Origin: JAFGTP01 sp964498725
Lineage (GTDB): Bacteria; Fidelibacterota; UBA2242; JAFGTP01
Direction: 5' to 3'
NCBI GenBank assembly: GCA_964498725.1
Contig: CAZCHS010000039.1
Location: 1 to 26,406 of the forward strand
DNA length: 26,406 nt
Positions 23,613 through 26,406 of the stretch are shown here, in pieces (the stretch's first letter is position 1; each line of letters opens with the position of its first letter). Made by a program: the position numbers and the translations under genes. The notes beneath the pieces are model-generated. The model was given only the letters and a program-made list of their open reading frames with translations. It did no database searches and was not told the origin of the DNA.

Positions 23613-26054
23613 ATGCTGTTACAATTTTCAATAATTGTTTTTATCGCATTCATCATATCATTTTCACTTTCCCATAAAAAAGCCGGGAAATGGCAAAAAA
23701 TTCTCAGCAACAGCGCGATCCTGATCGCCACAACCATCGCCCTGGGGCTTTCAATATTTCTGCTGCCGGAAGTGGCCTGGAAAGTGCCGACAAAATATCT
23801 GATGCTGGGTATTGTTTTTATCATTACCTCGATTGTTGGGCTGAACTCAAAACTCTTAGAGAACAAAACCCTGAAAATCGGACTCTTTGCTCTAACAGCA
23901 ATAGCCATTGCAATACTTGGGCGTCCTTTTTATGCCATATATTTTCCGGAAATCGACATATTAAATATCGGAGACCTCACCTATATCATCGTTGCCGCCT
24001 GGCTGTTACTGATCGCTTATGCCATAGATGTATTTGATAATATCAAGGGTCTGAGTGGCGGCATTACAGCAATTATTTTATTGACCACTGCATTTATAGC
24101 ATTACAAACCGGACAAACCTTGATCACACTGTTAAACCTGGTTATCCTGGCAGCGGTCCTGGGCTATCTCAAATTCGATTTTTTCAACTCACAACTGGGC
24201 CGGGTAAACAAATTCCTGGTTGGGTTTTCGGTGGGATTTCTGACCCTGGAAGTGGCCCGCATCGGCGAAACCTCCTGTTTTCATGCCATCCTTCCCCTGG
24301 CCATTGCGGCGATGCCGGTTCTCGAAGGTTTATTATCCATATTCCGGAAATTAAAATTTAAAGAGAATATCTTTATTCATGACGAACACCAATTGCATAA
24401 CCGAATTACAGCCCTGAATTTTTCTCATCAGGCCTCCAATTCAATTCTCTTTTTCTTTACCCTGGTGTTTGGATTGATTGGAATTTCATACAAATACATT
24501 ACTGATGATACCATTGTCGCTCTGGTATCCGTTGGCTTTGTCCTTACCTTTTTGCTGATCTATAAATTAGGCTATATGCAATTCGATAAAAATCTGATTG
24601 TGTTGGATGAAAAAAACAGAACCGACACGAACCGCGGCTATCAGATCGCTCCCTTCAATAAGCGACGGTTTTTTCAAAAACTTCTTTTTCTCTTTTGGGA
24701 TGCATTATTTATCTCAGGAACCCTGACACTGGTACGCTTCATGGAAATCCGCTTCGGAGTACCGCTTGAATCCATCACAACCCTGAAAAGTCATATTGTC
24801 TGGTGCATCTGGTCCTCGGTTTTCTGGTGCAGTTTGATTGGGTTAAACGATCTTTATTCAGTGGAATGGGACGCCTCAAGAATTGATGAAATATTTTCAC
24901 TATTTAAGATCGTGATATTTGGCGCTATCATTATTTTTGGAATTGACCTTTTAATTCCAATTCCTGTTCTGATCACAAAGGGTATTTTTATGATCTACCT
25001 GGTCATGTTATTTTTCAGTATCAGTATTGGTCGTTTGATACTGATCAGTTTTTTGCGGCGATTTAATCTTTTGGAATTTAATTTCCGTAAAACCCTGATC
25101 ATTGGTTCCGGTAATGAAGCCCGCTCCATTATTAAAAATATCAAGCGCATTCCGGTCTTGAAATTTGATCCAATTGGCGTCATTCCCAATGCTAAAGATG
25201 AAAATCAAAGCGAAATTGGCGGATTACCGGTCATTGGGAAAATGGCAGACCTGAATCATATTTTGAATACAAGGGAAATAGAAGAAGTGATCATTGCCGA
25301 GGAAAATCTGGATGGCGATGCACTTCTGAACATTATCGCCAAAGTGGATAAATATCAAATTCCAATTAAGTTAATTCCCGATTATTACGAAATATTGTCA
25401 GGCTTCCGAACCTCCCATATTTATGGAATTTCATTAGTGAGATTTGTGACATCCACTATGAAAACCTGGGAATGGATTGTCAAACGCCTGGTTGACATTT
25501 TATTTTCACTCTTTGTCATTGTTGTTTTCATGCCGGTCTGGCTTGTCATTGCTGCAATCATCAAAATTGATTCTTCCGGCCCGGTACTTTATTCTCAAAT
25601 CCGCTCCGGCCGCAACAAAAAGGAATTCAAGATTTTTAAATTTCGTTCCATGACAAAAGATGCGGAAAAATCCGGCGCGCAATGGGCGCAGAAAAATGAT
25701 ATGCGTATCACGAAAGTCGGCGCCTTTCTTCGGAAATCCGGTATCGATGAAGTGCCGCAATTCCTGAATGTGTTGATCGGTGATATGAGTGTTGTGGGGC
25801 CACGTCCGGAACGTCCGGTATTCATTAAGGATCTGGAAAAACAAGTAGAGTTCTACTCCCGTCGCTTATTGGTCAAACCGGGAATCACCGGCTGGGCGCA
25901 ACTAAAATATAAATATGATGAATCTTTGGAGGATGTTAAGCGCAAGGTTAAAGACGATCTTTATTATATACGCAATATGTCAGTAGTGCTGGATTTAAAG
26001 ATCATGATCCAAACAGCATTGACGGTTTTTCATAAGTGGAAATTGCATCATTAA
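23613..26054 (+). CDS. Degenerate WecA/MraY-like domain fused to WbaP-type sugar transferase
   Basis: This 813-residue protein probably initiates repeat-unit synthesis by moving a sugar-1-phosphate onto undecaprenyl phosphate. The C-terminal half is a complete polyprenyl glycosylphosphotransferase. It has four membrane segments (~354-478) and a CoA-binding-like Rossmann domain (~490-600, GSGNEA at 498-503). The monotopic catalytic domain (~620-813) has KFRSM (676-680), D712-E713 in IDEVPQ, GPRPER (729-734) and PGITGWAQ (756-763). The N-terminal ~310 residues carry about ten membrane segments in the WecA/MraY pattern, but the motifs are eroded. The usual Asp-Asp pair is N78-S79. The N-x-x-N-x-x-D-G-x-D-G motif reads YAIDVFDNIKG (136-146), keeping only D142 as a possible catalytic acid. 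The GDSGS loop is absent near 195-205, and HLHH is QLHN (260-263). SD AAAGGAA supports the ATG. The final stop codon lies inside a repeat. Confidence 0.85.
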   Translation: MLLQFSIIVFIAFIISFSLSHKKAGKWQKILSNSAILIATTIALGLSIFLLPEVAWKVPTKYLMLGIVFIITSIVGLNSKLLENKTLKIGLFALTAIAIAILGRPFYAIYFPEIDILNIGDLTYIIVAAWLLLIAYAIDVFDNIKGLSGGITAIILLTTAFIALQTGQTLITLLNLVILAAVLGYLKFDFFNSQLGRVNKFLVGFSVGFLTLEVARIGETSCFHAILPLAIAAMPVLEGLLSIFRKLKFKENIFIHDEHQLHNRITALNFSHQASNSILFFFTLVFGLIGISYKYITDDTIVALVSVGFVLTFLLIYKLGYMQFDKNLIVLDEKNRTDTNRGYQIAPFNKRRFFQKLLFLFWDALFISGTLTLVRFMEIRFGVPLESITTLKSHIVWCIWSSVFWCSLIGLNDLYSVEWDASRIDEIFSLFKIVIFGAIIIFGIDLLIPIPVLITKGIFMIYLVMLFFSISIGRLILISFLRRFNLLEFNFRKTLIIGSGNEARSIIKNIKRIPVLKFDPIGVIPNAKDENQSEIGGLPVIGKMADLNHILNTREIEEVIIAEENLDGDALLNIIAKVDKYQIPIKLIPDYYEILSGFRTSHIYGISLVRFVTSTMKTWEWIVKRLVDILFSLFVIVVFMPVWLVIAAIIKIDSSGPVLYSQIRSGRNKKEFKIFKFRSMTKDAEKSGAQWAQKNDMRITKVGAFLRKSGIDEVPQFLNVLIGDMSVVGPRPERPVFIKDLEKQVEFYSRRLLVKPGITGWAQLKYKYDESLEDVKRKVKDDLYYIRNMSVVLDLKIMIQTALTVFHKWKLHH

Positions 26055-26244
26055 CCTGGATTATTCATAAAAATATGAACAATGCCCGCTTCGCGCCGAT
26101 ACGTTTCCTTTGGAAACTATCGGGATTAACCTGAATATCATTCTATGAATTTTCCAAATTATTTTCTTATTGTTTGTTTTTTAAACTTTTAATTTTATTC
26201 GTTTTGCTTGAAGGATTTGAAAATTCATGAATAATACAGGTTAA
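26051..26244. mobile_element. MITE-like element with imperfect terminal inverted repeats
   Basis: The 21 bases at 26051-26071 (beginning TTAACCTGGATTATTCAT) match the reverse complement of 26224-26244 at 19 of 21 positions. A third, weaker copy in the forward direction starts at 26126 (TTAACCTGAATATCATTC). Between them a hairpin pairs CCGATA-C-GTTTCC (26096-26108) with GGAAACTATCGG (26112-26123) around a TTT loop. The 194-base unit contains no gene. No clear target-site duplication is visible, so it could be a palindromic repeat and not a transposed MITE. Confidence 0.5.
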
Positions 26245-26406
26245 AAATTCTCCAATTCACAAATAACACGAATGGACACAATTTGTACTTCGATTAATTC
26301 GTGTCATTCGGCGTGGACAAAAAGTTTTTCGATCTTTTCGCCTGTTTCGTGGTTAATTATTTTTAATTTGAAAATTAAAATTCACATTGTATCTTTATTG
26401 TAGAAA
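26055..26406. other. Non-coding end of window
   Basis: No gene is supported in these 352 bases. The stretch holds most of the MITE-like element, an A+T-rich spacer, and the AATTCGTG-type repeat at 26267-26315. The window ends before the next gene. Confidence 0.5.
26267..26315. repeat. AATTCGTG-type imperfect palindromic repeat
   Basis: CACGAATGGACAC at 26267-26279 is imperfectly inverted as GTGTCATTCGGCGTG at 26301-26315, with GATTAATTCGTG between. Sequences built from ATTCGTG/CACGAAT words recur in intergenic regions of many uncultured FCB-type genomes in my recollection. A related phrase (TTTCGTGGTTAATTATTT) follows at about 26346-26363. Confidence 0.4.

Noticed and set aside
1..26406. CRISPR arrays, tRNA and rRNA genes, complete insertion sequences
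   Set aside because: No regularly spaced repeats, cloverleaf-like segments, rRNA core sequence or transposase frames were seen in any gap.

Overview
This 26.4 kb window looks like a piece of a Gram-negative bacterial chromosome. It has an outer-membrane polysaccharide export gene set, and Shine-Dalgarno (SD) sequences are visible before several but not all genes. Gene order and protein style, a six-domain ribosomal protein S1 with long acidic tails, and short AATTCGTG-type dispersed repeats suggest the Fibrobacteres-Chlorobi-Bacteroidetes (FCB) superphylum or a neighbouring uncultured phylum (Calditrichota- or Marinimicrobia-like). That placement is an inference from protein flavour, not a proven assignment. 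All large genes are on the + strand; only one toxin-antitoxin pair is on the - strand.

Region 1 (176-9365) is housekeeping: scpA, scpB, an RsuA/RluB-type pseudouridine synthase, cmk and rpsA, closed by a clear rho-independent terminator. Then come a YbbR-domain membrane protein, tsaD, and a large membrane-anchored protein with a von Willebrand A (VWA) domain and a glutamine-amidotransferase-like domain. The genes are tightly packed, with overlaps at scpA/scpB, scpB/rluB and ybbR/tsaD.

Region 2 (9429-21863) is a surface-polysaccharide locus of the Wzx/Wzy type. It opens with rmlB, followed by a small antitoxin-like gene and a truncated RelE-like toxin remnant. A near-continuous operon follows: an SLBB export protein, a Wzz-like chain-length protein without a kinase domain, a Wzy/WaaL-like polymerase, a MurJ-like flippase, a GT4 glycosyltransferase, a two-domain dehydrogenase/Gfo-Idh-MocA oxidoreductase, a heparinase II/III-like protein and a WbuB-like GT4 glycosyltransferase. 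Five junctions are 3-4 base start/stop overlaps. The Wzz-Wzy-Wzx part is visibly more A+T rich than the flanks.

Region 3 (21864-23612) is accessory: a DUF4160-DUF2442 pair on +, facing a RelE/ParE toxin plus XRE antitoxin operon on -, then a leader with a terminator-like hairpin and a REP-like repeat.

Region 4 (23613-26054) is the most unusual gene: one 813-residue protein. Its first ~310 residues look like a WecA/MraY-type polytopic phosphoglycosyl transferase whose catalytic motifs are nearly all lost. The rest is a complete WbaP/WcaJ-type initiating sugar-phosphate transferase with intact catalytic residues. It very likely starts the repeat unit that Region 2 builds, flips, polymerises and exports. 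Downstream lies non-coding DNA with a MITE-like inverted-repeat element and another dispersed repeat. I saw no rRNA, tRNA, CRISPR array or complete insertion sequence.
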